NCBI GenBank assembly: GCA_043777755.1
Contig: JAYWHK010000212.1
Span: 65,306-129,305 of the forward strand
Direction of reading: 5' to 3'
Source: CANHEE01 sp043777755
Lineage (GTDB): Bacteria; Bacteroidota; Bacteroidia; Chitinophagales; Saprospiraceae
Length of the DNA: 64,000 nucleotides
How positions within the stretch are numbered: position 1 is the stretch's first letter; every line of letters starts with the position of its first letter. A program made the translations under genes and the position numbers. Under the pieces are notes generated by a model, which ran no database searches, was not told the origin of the DNA, and saw nothing but the letters and a program-made list of their open reading frames with translations. This document shows positions 1 to 7,599 of the stretch, piece after piece.

Positions 1-331
1 TAAAGCAAAGAAAAATGTAGGTACAGGATTGGTTGGCGCACCTGAGTGCGGTGACGTAATGCGCCTACAAATCGAAGTAGATGAAGCAACAAATACCATC
101 ACAGACGCAAAGTTCAAAACTTTCGGTTGTGGTTCGGCGATTGCATCTTCTTCTTTGGCAACAGAATGGCTCAAAGGTAAATCAGTAGCAGAGGCTTTGA
201 CTTTTGACAATATGGACTTGGTAGAAGAGTTGGCATTGCCACCTGTAAAAATCCACTGTTCGGTATTGGCAGAAGATGCTATCAAAGCAGCTATCAAAGA
301 TTACCAAACAAAAATCGGAATCTTAAACTAA
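1..331 (+). CDS. iscU: Fe-S cluster scaffold protein IscU (5' end outside window)
   Basis: This is the scaffold on which [2Fe-2S] clusters are assembled in the cytoplasm, using sulfur from IscS, before transfer to carriers such as IscA. The reading frame is open from base 2, so the N-terminal part lies upstream of the window. The visible part starts with AKKNVGTGLVGAPECGDV, which carries the first scaffold cysteine. It is followed by FGCGSAIASSSLATEW with the second and LPPVKIHCSVLAEDAI, which holds the LPPVK chaperone-binding motif and the third cysteine. All three cluster ligands are therefore present. The in-frame TTG at 29 is not the real start because clear IscU sequence precedes it. iscA follows on the same strand, separated by a repeat element. 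Identification is very secure. Confidence 0.96.
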   Translation, partial: KAKKNVGTGLVGAPECGDVMRLQIEVDEATNTITDAKFKTFGCGSAIASSSLATEWLKGKSVAEALTFDNMDLVEELALPPVKIHCSVLAEDAIKAAIKDYQTKIGILN

Positions 332-342
332 GAATTTGATGA

Positions 343-446
343 TATACAATGGATATTGGATATTAGATATTAAAAATATTATAAACGCTTGGTATTCAAT
401 ATTTTGCATTTATGCAAAATACCAAAACCACTTTCCAATGTGTATA
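343..446 (-). repeat. Dispersed ~105-bp intergenic element, copy A
   Basis: This is one of five related intergenic sequences in the window and the only one in minus orientation. Read on the minus strand it begins TATACACATTGGAAAGTGG, has a central self-complementary ATTTTGCATAAATGCAAAAT, and ends in ATATCCATTGTATA. The ends are short inverted repeats (TATACA/TGTATA). It lies between iscU and iscA, so it interrupts an isc transcription unit without touching either coding region. No protein is encoded. Its length and structure suit a palindromic REP- or MITE-type element. Confidence 0.75.
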
Positions 447-524
447 AAGTAATTTGAAAATTTGATGATGGTCTTCTATCATTGTCAAATTTTCAAATCA
501 TCAGATTTTCAAATTAAAAAAATC

Positions 525-851
525 ATGTTATTCGTAGCAGAAAGTGCAAAAACTCAAATTGACGCTATCAAGGACAAAGAACACTTGACTGAACAGCATT
601 TTGTGCGTGTTTCTGTTGTGAGTGGAGGTTGTTCGGGCTTGTCGTATAAGATGGATTTTGACAACGAATCAAAACCCAATGACCAAGTTTTTGAAGACAA
701 TGGCGTAAAAGTTGTTACCGATTTAAAAAGTTTTCTTTACCTTTTTAATACTACTTTGGAGTTTTCTGGTGGATTAGAAGGCAAAGGATTTTATTTTAAC
801 AATCCAAATGCTGCTCGCTCGTGCGGCTGTGGAGAGAGTTTTGCGGTCTAA
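525..851 (+). CDS. iscA: A-type iron-sulfur carrier protein IscA
   Basis: This 108-residue A-type carrier of the HesB/IscA family receives or delivers Fe-S clusters to target proteins. The three conserved ligands are visible: Cys36 in SGGCSGLSY, and Cys100 and Cys102 in the C-terminal SCGCGESF. I chose the ATG at 525 (MLFVAESAKTQ) because the longer frame from 462 adds residues unlike the family, and the chosen length is normal. It follows iscU with a repeat element between them. The downstream glycosyltransferase starts 17 bases after its stop. Identification is secure. Confidence 0.92.
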   Translation: MLFVAESAKTQIDAIKDKEHLTEQHFVRVSVVSGGCSGLSYKMDFDNESKPNDQVFEDNGVKVVTDLKSFLYLFNTTLEFSGGLEGKGFYFNNPNAARSCGCGESFAV

Positions 852-868
852 ATAATACTAAAAATTTT

Positions 869-1822
869 ATGCAGAACGCTTTTGTTAGTATTGTCGGAGT
901 CGTCAATGGTCGTCAAGAAGTGCAAATGTTAAGCACTTACTTAGACAATGTATTTGCTGTATTGGAAAAAAACTTTCGTGATGTAGAGATTATCTTAGTC
1001 AATAACTCTATGTACGAAGTGGAAATCAATGCTATCCTCCGAGAATTAGATGAAAAGCTGCGCAAAAATATTTTCCTACTTAATCTTTCCTCTATTGTCA
1101 ATAAAAATCATGCAATCTTAGCTGGATTAGACCGTTCAAATGGCGATTACACCGCTATTTTTGAGTTTGATTTTGCCAATGATGCGCATTTAATTTTTGA
1201 CCTTTATCAAAAAGCACAAGAACAGTTTGACATTGTTTATCTCCGTGCAAAAGGACGTGAAGCGGGTTCACAAGGGCTTTGGTACGACCTTTTTTATTAC
1301 ATTCTCAACCGTTATTCAGACCTTCAAGTGGATAAACACGCTCATAATACCCGTATTATTTCACGTCGTGCGCTGAACTCTTTGCTTCGTTTGCGTGAAA
1401 ATCTACGTTATATGAAAGCGATTTATTCGATTGTTGGTTACAAAAATGCTTCGATTGATGTCGAGCAACCTTTGATGAAAGACCCTGACGAGTCTTTTTC
1501 CGAGCGTTTCCGTACCTCTTTGATAGCGATTACCTCTTTTACAGATTTTTTACGAACAGTATTGCTGTGGATTTTTATTTTTTCTATTGTATTTCTTTTT
1601 GGAATTATAGGAAATGCTTTGCTCGTAAAGTTTTTTCAACATGATATTTTTGGAAAAACACAACAAGCGATTAGCGGCTGGACTTTTCTGGTGGTTATTA
1701 GTTCTGTTTTCTTCGCAATCACTTGTTTGAACCTCTATATTATGTCTATTTATCTTTCCAATATTTACAACGAGATAAAACAACGACCGCTTTATATCAT
1801 TGAAAGTATAAAAAGGTTTTGA
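869..1822 (+). CDS. Family 2 glycosyltransferase with two C-terminal membrane segments
   Basis: This 317-residue protein has a GT-A type N-terminal domain (about residues 1-210) and two predicted membrane helices, near 230-255 (VLLWIFIFSIVFLFGIIG) and 275-300. That is the layout of polyprenyl-phosphate glycosyltransferases of the dolichyl-phosphate mannose synthase/GtrB type, which load a sugar on a lipid carrier at the inner membrane. The acidic metal-binding segment reads AIFEFDFANDAH, so the first Asp of the usual DxD is a Glu. The start at 869 (MQNAFVSIV) removes a stretch overlapping iscA. Whether it is co-transcribed with isc genes is unclear. The fold is well supported and the substrate unknown. 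Confidence 0.75.
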   Translation: MQNAFVSIVGVVNGRQEVQMLSTYLDNVFAVLEKNFRDVEIILVNNSMYEVEINAILRELDEKLRKNIFLLNLSSIVNKNHAILAGLDRSNGDYTAIFEFDFANDAHLIFDLYQKAQEQFDIVYLRAKGREAGSQGLWYDLFYYILNRYSDLQVDKHAHNTRIISRRALNSLLRLRENLRYMKAIYSIVGYKNASIDVEQPLMKDPDESFSERFRTSLIAITSFTDFLRTVLLWIFIFSIVFLFGIIGNALLVKFFQHDIFGKTQQAISGWTFLVVISSVFFAITCLNLYIMSIYLSNIYNEIKQRPLYIIESIKRF

Positions 1823-1850
1823 AAAGGATAAAACCATATTCACCTTAGTG

Positions 1851-1956
1851 TGTACACGTTGGAAAGTGGTTTTAAGATTTTGTATTTATGTAAAATACTG
1901 AACACCAAGCGTTTGTAATATCTTTAATATCTAATAACCAATATCCGTTGTGTATA
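1851..1956 (+). repeat. Dispersed ~105-bp intergenic element, copy B
   Basis: This full-length plus-strand copy starts TGTACACGTTGGAAAGTGG, has an internal TTTTGTATTTATGTAAAAT near-palindrome, contains AATATCTTTAATATCTAATA, and ends CCGTTGTGTATA. It is very similar to copy E and to the reverse complement of copy A. It fills the gap between the convergent glycosyltransferase gene and the next minus-strand gene, so it could also form a terminator-like RNA hairpin there. Confidence 0.75.
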
Positions 1957-1959
1957 TAA

Positions 1960-3393
1960 CTACCATTTTAAACGTACTAATTTTAGACGACTTCGGTATT
2001 CACTCGGAACAACTACTTCGTCAGAAGACAATTGAAGCCCATCTCGAAACCGAAGGAGTATTTCTTGGTTGCTCGTATTGAACATACTGTGCCTATCAAC
2101 GGTTCCATTACCTTTCATAATATATTCGCTGGTCGTTGTTTCCGTACGAATATCGTCATTGAACAAGAATCGGATTTGATTTGGTGTTTTCATTACACCA
2201 TAAGAGGAAAATACAGCTTCGTCGTCTTGTGAAAATTGTTTTTTAGGCATCACTTTAAGCCATTGAACAGAAGCATCAGGATTGTAAGAAATCGCCAAAA
2301 CATCTTCAAAATAGTAATCAATCACGAATCGCCCTGCCACATCTGGCGAAATATTCCTTGAATTGATATTGGCGATTGTACTTCGAGAAAACTCTCTTGT
2401 TTCTTCAATCATCGCAATTACTCCACCATCTTTTCTCAGGATTAATTCCTGTACTTTTAAATCGCCAATGCCTTTACTGGCAATTACTTTTTTACCTGTT
2501 ATGGCTGTAGCAATATCATCAGTGAAAGGCTCGAATGAAAATTTAGGAGGATTTTGTCCTTTTATCTTTAATAAAAAAGTACCTGTCGGTTTTGATTTAT
2601 TTAAGTCAGAATACAAACCAACGGCACATAGATTTTTATTAATATTGTCGTACTCAAAACGAGTATGATAAGTACTATACTCTTTCAAAGAAGCCTTGTT
2701 TTTTTCATTGCTATGTTCATTTAAGGTAAAAATAACGAACTCGTGCGCACCTGACTCAAATAAAGCTGCGGTTTCATTTTTTTCAAAAATAAAATGCGCC
2801 ATTCCTGTATCGTCCAAAATCACTTGTAAAAATTCGTCGTTTAACTTTACTTCTGGGAGTAAAGTTGTTTTTTCCCAAAGGACTTTCATATTTTCGACAT
2901 CGAAAGCAATACATTCGAGTTTATCACCATTCTCAAAAGAATAAATCAACGCCATTTTTTTATTTTCAGAAAAAATACTGGTCATGTTTGGCGACATGAA
3001 GTGATTTCCATAGTTTTTGATGGTTAGCGAATCAATGAATTTTGCATTGCCATCAAAGCGATGAACTTTCACAACAGCATCGCCTTTTACTTTAGTCTTA
3101 TAAATGACTGCAAAATAATCTTTCCCTTGTATGGCATCTAAAACACTTACTTTTTTTTCAGAAAAAACAAGTTTTCGAGTCCATATTAGGCGCATTTGTT
3201 CATCAAAAGCATTGATTTCGTACTCATCGGTTTTATCTCGAAAAAGTAAAATATTGCCTTTGTGTCGTCCTACAATTTCGTACCCATTGTCGTTGCGAAC
3301 ATTAACACCTTCCGAAATTGTAACGTTTTGCGCTTGATTTTTTTCACTGTAAAAAAATATAGCGAATAGGAAAAAGAAAAATGATGGTTTCAT
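1960..3393 (-). CDS. Exported protein of unknown function
   Basis: This 477-residue protein begins with a hydrophobic stretch (PSFFFFLFAIFFYS) followed by a QAQN site, which reads as an export signal. The rest is a run of alternating strand-rich segments such as NILLFRDKTDEYEINAF and LLFRDK-type phrases, reminiscent of beta-propeller or WD-like repeats, but I recognise no named family and no catalytic motif. No T9SS C-terminal signal is obvious, so the mature protein may be periplasmic. It is transcribed away from holA. Similar proteins of unknown role are common in Bacteroidota. Confidence 0.6.
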   Translation of the reverse strand: MKPSFFFFLFAIFFYSEKNQAQNVTISEGVNVRNDNGYEIVGRHKGNILLFRDKTDEYEINAFDEQMRLIWTRKLVFSEKKVSVLDAIQGKDYFAVIYKTKVKGDAVVKVHRFDGNAKFIDSLTIKNYGNHFMSPNMTSIFSENKKMALIYSFENGDKLECIAFDVENMKVLWEKTTLLPEVKLNDEFLQVILDDTGMAHFIFEKNETAALFESGAHEFVIFTLNEHSNEKNKASLKEYSTYHTRFEYDNINKNLCAVGLYSDLNKSKPTGTFLLKIKGQNPPKFSFEPFTDDIATAITGKKVIASKGIGDLKVQELILRKDGGVIAMIEETREFSRSTIANINSRNISPDVAGRFVIDYYFEDVLAISYNPDASVQWLKVMPKKQFSQDDEAVFSSYGVMKTPNQIRFLFNDDIRTETTTSEYIMKGNGTVDRHSMFNTSNQEILLRFRDGLQLSSDEVVVPSEYRSRLKLVRLKW

Positions 3394-3542
3394 AAGCTAA
3401 GGATTTTTAGTAAAGGTACACAAATTTAGAAAAAAAGTGGAATATTTCACTCTACGTAACAAAAATTTTTATGTAGTAAGAAATTCTACCTTTAGTTTTT
3501 CCTTTTTATTCTATTGTTTTTACAAAAATAAAAAAAACGCTG

Positions 3543-3550
3543 TACCTTTG
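3543..3550 (+). promoter_or_regulatory. Probable Bacteroidota -7 box for holA
   Basis: TACCTTTG matches the TAnnTTTG consensus of the Bacteroidota primary sigma factor. It lies about 30 bases before the holA ATG in the divergent gap. A TTG (3514-3516) is upstream, but its 26-base spacing is longer than usual, so the -33 box is uncertain. Confidence 0.5.
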
Positions 3551-3580
3551 TAACGGAGCTGAACAATAGCGTACAAAAAA

Positions 3581-4582
3581 ATGAAGCATAAAGAAGTCAT
3601 ACAGCAACTCAAAAAGAAGGAATTTCGTCCTGTGTATTTTTTACATGGCGACGAAAGTTATTATATAGATGCCTTGGTAGAATATTTTGAGGAAAAAATA
3701 ATGAGTGAAAGCGAAAAGGCTTTCAACTACACGGTTTTATACGGAAAAGATATTGCTTTTAACGATGTTGTAGATTCTGCACGTCGCTATCCTATGATGT
3801 CAGCTTTTCAATTGGTGATTGTAAAGGAAGCGCAAGAAATGAAAACCTTGGCTGAACTTATCAATTATATTGAGAAACCACAACCAACAACGATTTTGGT
3901 TTTGGCGCATAAGCATAAAAAATTAGATGCCCGCACGAAGTTTGCAAAGGCAATTATGCAACACGCTTATGTTTTTGAAAGTTCAAAAATATACGATAAT
4001 CAATTGCCAGAATGGATTGTCACGCATTTGAAAGACTTGCATTTGAGTATAAAACCAGAAGTGGCGGATTTGTTGGCGGAATACTTGGGAAACGATTTGG
4101 GGAAAATCGCCAATGAGTTAGAAAAATTATCGCTGAATCTTCCACAGGGAACTTTCGTAACCGCAGAACACATTGAAAAATATGTTGGTATCAGTAAAGA
4201 ATACAATATTTTTGAATTGACAAAAGCACTGAGTACACGAGATATTTCAAAAAGCAATAAAATTGTTTATTTTTTAAATAACAATCCTAAAAAAAACCCA
4301 CTTGTTGTGACACTCGGGACGCTCTATGGTTTTTTCAGTAAAGTCTATGCTTATCATTTTTTACAGCAAAAAAATGACAAAGAAGCGGCGGCAGCCTTGG
4401 GTTTGCGCTCAGATTGGGCTTTGAAAGAATACAAATTAGCTGTCAAACATTATTCTTATCCCAAAACGGAACAAATTATTCACTTTTTGCATGAGTATGA
4501 TTTGCGCTCAAAAGGACTAAACAGTGCCAATACAGACGACAATGAATTGTTGAAAGAATTAGTTTTCAAGATTTTACATTAA
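3581..4582 (+). CDS. holA: DNA polymerase III subunit delta
   Basis: This 333-residue protein matches the delta subunit of the clamp loader, which opens the sliding clamp during DNA replication. The N-terminal segment RPVYFLHGDESYYID is the typical start of the delta AAA+-like domain. LGNDLGKIANELEKLSLN (about residues 168-185) is the family's middle signature, and the helical C-terminal domain with LRSKGLNSANTDDNELLKELV closes the protein. Length is normal. It is a single-gene unit: a -7 box precedes it and a strong hairpin terminator follows the stop directly. Identification is secure. Confidence 0.92.
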   Translation: MKHKEVIQQLKKKEFRPVYFLHGDESYYIDALVEYFEEKIMSESEKAFNYTVLYGKDIAFNDVVDSARRYPMMSAFQLVIVKEAQEMKTLAELINYIEKPQPTTILVLAHKHKKLDARTKFAKAIMQHAYVFESSKIYDNQLPEWIVTHLKDLHLSIKPEVADLLAEYLGNDLGKIANELEKLSLNLPQGTFVTAEHIEKYVGISKEYNIFELTKALSTRDISKSNKIVYFLNNNPKKNPLVVTLGTLYGFFSKVYAYHFLQQKNDKEAAAALGLRSDWALKEYKLAVKHYSYPKTEQIIHFLHEYDLRSKGLNSANTDDNELLKELVFKILH

Positions 4583-4619
4583 AAAAAGCCAACAAGAAAA
4601 AATCTTGTTGGCTTTTTTT
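4583..4619. terminator. Bidirectional intrinsic terminator
   Basis: The arms AAAGCCAACAAGA and TCTTGTTGGCTTT form a GC-containing stem with a 5-base A loop, flanked by A and T tracts. It therefore terminates transcription in both directions. It lies between the convergent holA and the T9SS protein gene. Confidence 0.85.
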
Positions 4620-4634
4620 ACTTTTTTTTCAAAA

Positions 4635-6635
4635 TCACTTCTGAACAGTAACTTTTTTCACTGCTAATTTGTCGCCCATTTTTACATGGATGGTATAAAT
4701 ACCATTTGCCAAATCGCCTGCTACAAAAGGTAAAATATTTTCACCAACCAACTTACCGTAAGCACGAGCCGCTACTTGCTGACCCAATGTATTGAATACA
4801 CTAACACTTACTTCTACAGCTTCGTTTGTTGTTACTTCGATACTTGTTTCATCAGCCATTGGATTTGGATAGATAGCTACAGCTTCGTTGTTGAAAAGGT
4901 CTTGTGTACCAACGTTTTGCTTTTTGCTATCAACGAAAATATCATCAATAAACATATTATTACCATAATCTGAATGGCAAACAAAAGCAATCATAACATC
5001 ATTTTTACCATCATATTGTGAAACACTTATAGAGTCAGTTGCCCATTGAGTTGCCGTTGGATAAAAAGCTGCTGCTGCTTTAGGTGTAGTTGTCTTTAAT
5101 TCATCTCCACTTTTCAACCAAACAGATTCGTAGTTTTCTCCGCAATCCGTAGAAATTAATACTTCTAATGAATCCTGTGTTGCAGGAGTTGTGGCATCTT
5201 CATATTGAGCGAAAGCCCAAGAGAATTTCAATTGTGCTTTTTTAGCATTTTTTAAGTTAATTTTGTGAAAGACTAAATTTCCAATACTTTTAGGATTAGC
5301 CATTGTTCCCCAAATGTCAAAGCGAAATGACTTATTTGATTTTGCATAAGCACCTAATTTCGCACTTGCAGCAGTACTAATTGATTTATCTACTATGGTA
5401 CAAGTAGGGAAATTGTCAATAAAAGTAGCATTTTCTGGTTGTGCGCCAGACAATGGTTTTTCAAAACCTTCATTAACATTCGTTCCAACTGCAACAGATG
5501 GTAATACTTTAAAAAACTGCTCGTCATAATTGTCAAAAGTATTGTAATCAATACCACCTTTATTGATATTTTTAACTTCTACTTTTACAGCAGTAGCACC
5601 ATAAGGAAGTACAAATTTTCCAAAATCTACATTTTCAGACTTGGTAGGTGCAATTGACTTTGATACTTTTTTAGTTGCGAAAGTAATTCCATTGTAACTG
5701 ATTACAGCCTCTAATGAGTCTATTGCAACAGCACTATTATTTGTTATAGTTCCCGATGCAATAAATTCATTTTTATCACAAAGTTTTTCTGGACCCGTAG
5801 AAGTCAAAGTTAATGCAGCATCAAAAGAATTGATAGGATAGCTGATACTTGAATTCATAACAGCTTTTGTTGCATCGTCTTGTAAAAAAGAAACTACGGC
5901 AATTTGCTTTTTATCATAAATATAAGTTGGTAATTTTGCCTTAAATGTATAAGTACGAGAACCTTTTGCTGCAACAGAATCTACGGCTGTACCCAAAGCA
6001 TTTGGATATGACTTACGTACAATTCCAAAGAATTCTTTTTCGCCATTCGTACCAGGAGCTTTTGCAAAATTAATCGTTTGTTCAAGCAATGCTACTTGCA
6101 ATCTTAATGTAGTAGAACCAATTTTGCTTGCACTTGAATTGTTCACTTTTACAGTAATAAAAATAGAATCTTTTGCAGCGTTTAATGTATGGCTTGTTTC
6201 AACACTAGCTGTTGCTACTTGGCTTGTTGCATAATCCAAAACGTTTTGGTTGTAACCGTAAGGACCGCCAGCGTAACCGCCTTGGGCTACTTGCCATCCG
6301 CCTTTGCCATCTGCATAGCTATCGTCAGGAACAACACCATCAATAACTGCTTCAGGAACACCCTTTACAGCATAATAACCTGTACGAGTTGTTATTTCCG
6401 CTTTATTTTGTGCGTTCATTGGGTCTGCGCCAGGAAAGCTTGTTTGCCACTTAATAGTAACAACATTTTTAACGTTCTTTGTCAAAAGTGCGTGAAAAGC
6501 AGGATTTTGAGCTGCACATGGAGGACATGAAGCATTCGTAAATTCTTCAATCAACACTGTTCTTTTAGGTGATGATTGTGCAAAAAGCATCGTAGTTCCT
6601 ACGAGTGCAATTAGAAATAGTAAATTTTTTTTCAT
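4635..6635 (-). CDS. Omp28/thioredoxin-like surface protein with T9SS type A sorting signal
   Basis: This 666-residue protein has a signal peptide (MKKNLLFLIALVGTTMLFAQ). An N-terminal thioredoxin-like domain carries EEFTNASCPPCAAQNPAF, with the redox pair Cys37-Cys40 as in Omp28-related proteins. The middle has beta-rich segments including a jelly-roll-like stretch ending in NNMFIDDIFVDSKK. The last ~80 residues are a T9SS type A signal: VAIYPNPMADETSIEV, then NTLGQQVAA and NGIYTIHVKMGDKLAVKKV. It should cross the outer membrane by T9SS and stay at the surface or be released. Whether the CPPC pair is an active thiol-disulfide centre is inferred. It is monocistronic, with a hairpin terminator on each side. 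Confidence 0.8.
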   Translation of the reverse strand: MKKNLLFLIALVGTTMLFAQSSPKRTVLIEEFTNASCPPCAAQNPAFHALLTKNVKNVVTIKWQTSFPGADPMNAQNKAEITTRTGYYAVKGVPEAVIDGVVPDDSYADGKGGWQVAQGGYAGGPYGYNQNVLDYATSQVATASVETSHTLNAAKDSIFITVKVNNSSASKIGSTTLRLQVALLEQTINFAKAPGTNGEKEFFGIVRKSYPNALGTAVDSVAAKGSRTYTFKAKLPTYIYDKKQIAVVSFLQDDATKAVMNSSISYPINSFDAALTLTSTGPEKLCDKNEFIASGTITNNSAVAIDSLEAVISYNGITFATKKVSKSIAPTKSENVDFGKFVLPYGATAVKVEVKNINKGGIDYNTFDNYDEQFFKVLPSVAVGTNVNEGFEKPLSGAQPENATFIDNFPTCTIVDKSISTAASAKLGAYAKSNKSFRFDIWGTMANPKSIGNLVFHKINLKNAKKAQLKFSWAFAQYEDATTPATQDSLEVLISTDCGENYESVWLKSGDELKTTTPKAAAAFYPTATQWATDSISVSQYDGKNDVMIAFVCHSDYGNNMFIDDIFVDSKKQNVGTQDLFNNEAVAIYPNPMADETSIEVTTNEAVEVSVSVFNTLGQQVAARAYGKLVGENILPFVAGDLANGIYTIHVKMGDKLAVKKVTVQK

Positions 6636-6720
6636 TTTAAAATAAATTTAAATTTTGTAGATTTATTAATATGCACAAAAATAATATTTATTATCTATAT
6701 TTAAAGAAATTTTAGATAAA

Positions 6721-6769
6721 CTAATAAAAAAAGCCATAACAGATGTTCTGTTATGGCTTTTTTTATTAG
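6721..6769. terminator. Bidirectional terminator, long palindrome
   Basis: A nearly perfect palindrome: CTAATAAAAAAAGCCATAAC on the left pairs with the mirrored sequence ending TTTTTTTATTAG on the right, and the core stem is GCCATAACAGA/TCTGTTATGGC. It ends the minus-strand lipoprotein gene just to its right and separates it from the T9SS protein gene. Confidence 0.85.
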
Positions 6770-6771
6770 TT

Positions 6772-7401
6772 TTATTTTCGCTCCATTATCCTACCACTAC
6801 ATCCATTTCTTGCACTAAATTTTTTAACAATTGTACCTTGACCTTTATATTCTACAGTTGTAATACTTTCGTTGCCTGTCGAAGTCCAACAATTTCCTAT
6901 TGATAAAGAGATTTTGATATAGTAGTCAGGCTCTGCAATATTTGAACAGCCAGCCTTTGTACTATATCCAAATGTAGCGAGACCTAAGGTTTTTTGAGGT
7001 GGTATACAGCAATTAGAGGGTACCCATACACCTAATTGTTGTGTTAACTGAGGATTAGAACAAGGGTCGTTGTCTAATCCTATAAATGGAATGTTTTGTG
7101 ATGCGCTACAGTCACTTCCAGTCACTGGTCCAATTCCTGTTCCCACAATAGACCAAATATCTGCATTATAAACACTATCTACTCTAATATACCAGCGACA
7201 GCCATCTTCTCCTCTTTCAGTAGCATTGGTTTGCTGATCAACAGAGTTTTTCATTTCTTTTAGGAACAGTAATTTATCAACCTCTATTTTAGAGATTTTT
7301 TGTTCTGTAGTATAGGTAGCGGATTCTTTTTGACAAGAAGCTACAATGAAAGTTGATAGCGCAATGATACACATTCCGCCAAATAAAATTAATTTTTTCA
7401 T
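6772..7401 (-). CDS. Putative lipoprotein of unknown function
   Basis: This 209-residue protein starts with a lipoprotein-type signal, hydrophobic residues then IVASCQKE, giving Cys23 as the likely lipidated residue. The mature part is Cys-rich for its size (for example DGCRWYIRVDSVYN, SDCSAS, NDPCSNPQ, SNCCIPPQ, GNCWTSTG, NGCSGRIM), suggesting disulfides in an outer-membrane lipoprotein. I recognise no family. It has a good promoter about 75 bases upstream and a strong terminator after its stop, so it is a single-gene unit. Confidence 0.6.
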   Translation of the reverse strand: MKKLILFGGMCIIALSTFIVASCQKESATYTTEQKISKIEVDKLLFLKEMKNSVDQQTNATERGEDGCRWYIRVDSVYNADIWSIVGTGIGPVTGSDCSASQNIPFIGLDNDPCSNPQLTQQLGVWVPSNCCIPPQKTLGLATFGYSTKAGCSNIAEPDYYIKISLSIGNCWTSTGNESITTVEYKGQGTIVKKFSARNGCSGRIMERK

Positions 7402-7477
7402 AATAATCGGTTTTTGAAAAATTTAAAAAATAATTGTTTGAGATACTTAATTGAAAGAAATTTCAATTAAGATTCAG

Positions 7478-7509
7478 CAAAGGTAAATTCTATTTTTTAA
7501 TTAAACAAA
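7478..7509 (-). promoter_or_regulatory. Bacteroidota-type promoter for the Cys-rich lipoprotein gene
   Basis: Read on the minus strand, TTTG (7506-7509) is followed after 20 bases by TACCTTTG (7478-7485). This fits the -33/-7 consensus of Bacteroidota. It leaves a leader of about 70 bases before the ATG at 7401. Confidence 0.65.
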
Positions 7510-7535
7510 ATAAAAATACATTTTTTTTTTTTCAT

Positions 7536-7583
7536 ATAAAATATAATTCTTTAATAATATTATTTAATAAAATTATATTTTAT
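7536..7583. repeat. AT-only hairpin downstream of the FG-GAP gene
   Basis: The arms ATAAAATATAATT and AATTATATTTTAT are perfectly complementary with a 22-base loop that is itself palindromic. It lies just beyond the minus-strand FG-GAP gene stop. There is no T tract on the expected side, so it is at most a weak terminator or an RNA 3' stabilising structure. Confidence 0.45.
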
Positions 7584-7599
7584 CAATATTTTACAATTA

